Below are positions 5,380 to 5,879 of a DNA stretch of 5,879 bases, piece by piece. Origin of the DNA: Hyphomicrobiales bacterium (GTDB lineage Bacteria > Pseudomonadota > Alphaproteobacteria > Rhizobiales > Beijerinckiaceae). The notes below the pieces were generated by a model that did no database searches, had not been told where the DNA came from, and saw only the letters and a program-made list of their open reading frames with translations. Positions within the stretch are counted from its first letter, which is position 1, and every line of letters begins with the position of its first letter. The DNA is taken from positions 1-5,879 of the forward strand of contig JAIXZF010000144.1 in assembly GCA_027489835.1 (NCBI GenBank), given 5' to 3'. The translations under genes and the position numbers were made by a program.

Positions 5380-5879
5380 ATGCTCCTCACCGACCAGCAG
5401 CGCTTCGACTGGCTCCGCCTGATCCGGACGGAGGGTGTGGGTCCGCGCACCTTCCGCAGCCTCGTCAATCGCTTCGGCGGGGCGGGCGCCGCGCTGCAGG
5501 CGCTGCCTGACCTCGCGCGGGCCGCAGGGCGCGCCGTTTCGCTCGCGCCTGTCTCCGATGTCGAGCGCGAGGTTGAGCAATCGCGCCGGCTCGGCGTCCG
5601 CTTCGTGGCGCTCGGCGAGCCGTCCTATCCCGTCGCCCTTGCCGCCACGCAGACCGCGCCACCGCTGCTCGCGGTGCGCGGTTCGATCGACGTGCTCCGC
5701 CGCCCGATGATCGCGTTGGTGGGGTCACGCAATGCCTCGGGCCTCGGGCTGAAGTTTACGGAGACGCTGGCGCGCGAGCTGGGGGAGGCGGGCTTCGTCG
5801 TCGTCTCGGGGCTCGCGCGGGGCATCGACACGGCGGCTCACCGCGCATCCGTCGCCACCGGAACCGTGGCCGTGCTCGC
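5380..5879 (+). CDS. dprA: DNA-processing protein DprA, N-terminal part, 3' end outside window
   Basis: DprA (Smf) binds single-stranded DNA taken up in natural transformation and loads RecA onto it. It is conserved in many bacteria with no known competence. The frame is open from the ATG at 5380 to the window edge, giving 166 complete codons, roughly the first half of the protein. The N-terminal helical region has the family's start pattern with L14-I15-R16 and G19-V-G-P-R-T-F25, a helix-hairpin-helix-like segment. The Rossmann-type DNA-binding domain then begins, with VGSRNAS (114-120) and SGLARGID (143-150), both hallmarks of DprA. No strong ribosome binding site precedes the ATG, only an A/G-rich GACGAAAG, so translation may be coupled to plsY. 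The C-terminal winged-helix region, if present, lies beyond the window. Confidence 0.95.
   Translation, partial: MLLTDQQRFDWLRLIRTEGVGPRTFRSLVNRFGGAGAALQALPDLARAAGRAVSLAPVSDVEREVEQSRRLGVRFVALGEPSYPVALAATQTAPPLLAVRGSIDVLRRPMIALVGSRNASGLGLKFTETLARELGEAGFVVVSGLARGIDTAAHRASVATGTVAVL

Noticed and set aside
4555..5580. 341-codon minus-strand frame opposite plsY and the start of dprA
   Set aside because: It crosses two conserved plus-strand genes and shows no domain.
1..5879. CRISPR array, tRNA or rRNA gene, insertion sequence, toxin-antitoxin pair or phage gene
   Set aside because: I found no regularly spaced direct repeats, no tRNA-like cloverleaf with a TTCRA-type arm, no transposase or integrase motifs and no small gene pair. 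The window is filled by recognisable chromosomal genes.

Overview
This is a high-GC window of ordinary chromosomal character. Its protein families, GC-rich codon usage and the dispersed-type palindrome between genes point to an alphaproteobacterium, most likely of the Hyphomicrobiales (Rhizobiales). The assignment comes from recognising protein families by eye, not from a database search. I see no tRNA, rRNA, CRISPR array, insertion sequence, phage gene or plasmid gene.

Layout from left to right: (1) the C-terminal part of DNA topoisomerase I (topA, + strand), cut by the left edge; (2) a 199-bp gap with a composite palindrome (1484-1580) of the type scattered between genes in alphaproteobacteria, and a second perfect inverted repeat (1580-1622) just upstream of the next gene; (3) a complete class III alcohol dehydrogenase / S-(hydroxymethyl)glutathione dehydrogenase (+); (4) a classical short-chain dehydrogenase/reductase (- strand), whose stop codon lies 4 bp from the stop of the alcohol dehydrogenase; (5) a 221-bp divergent promoter region; (6) a DUF2189-type multi-pass membrane protein of unknown function (+); (7) plsY, the acyl-phosphate:glycerol-3-phosphate acyltransferase of phospholipid synthesis, with a TTG start (+); (8) the N-terminal part of dprA, the DNA-processing protein of natural transformation (+), which runs off the right edge.

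The genes do not form one pathway. topA, plsY and dprA are housekeeping or DNA-handling genes that are often close neighbours in this order of bacteria. The alcohol dehydrogenase detoxifies formaldehyde through glutathione, and its usual partner, S-formylglutathione hydrolase, is not in the window. The reductase and the membrane protein have no clear functional link to it. plsY and dprA are 12 bp apart and almost certainly co-transcribed.

I found no convincing new biological system. The points most worth checking are topA lying upstream of plsY-dprA rather than downstream of dprA, the two intergenic inverted repeats before the alcohol dehydrogenase, a possible general-stress sigma factor promoter before the reductase, and the uncharacterised membrane protein.
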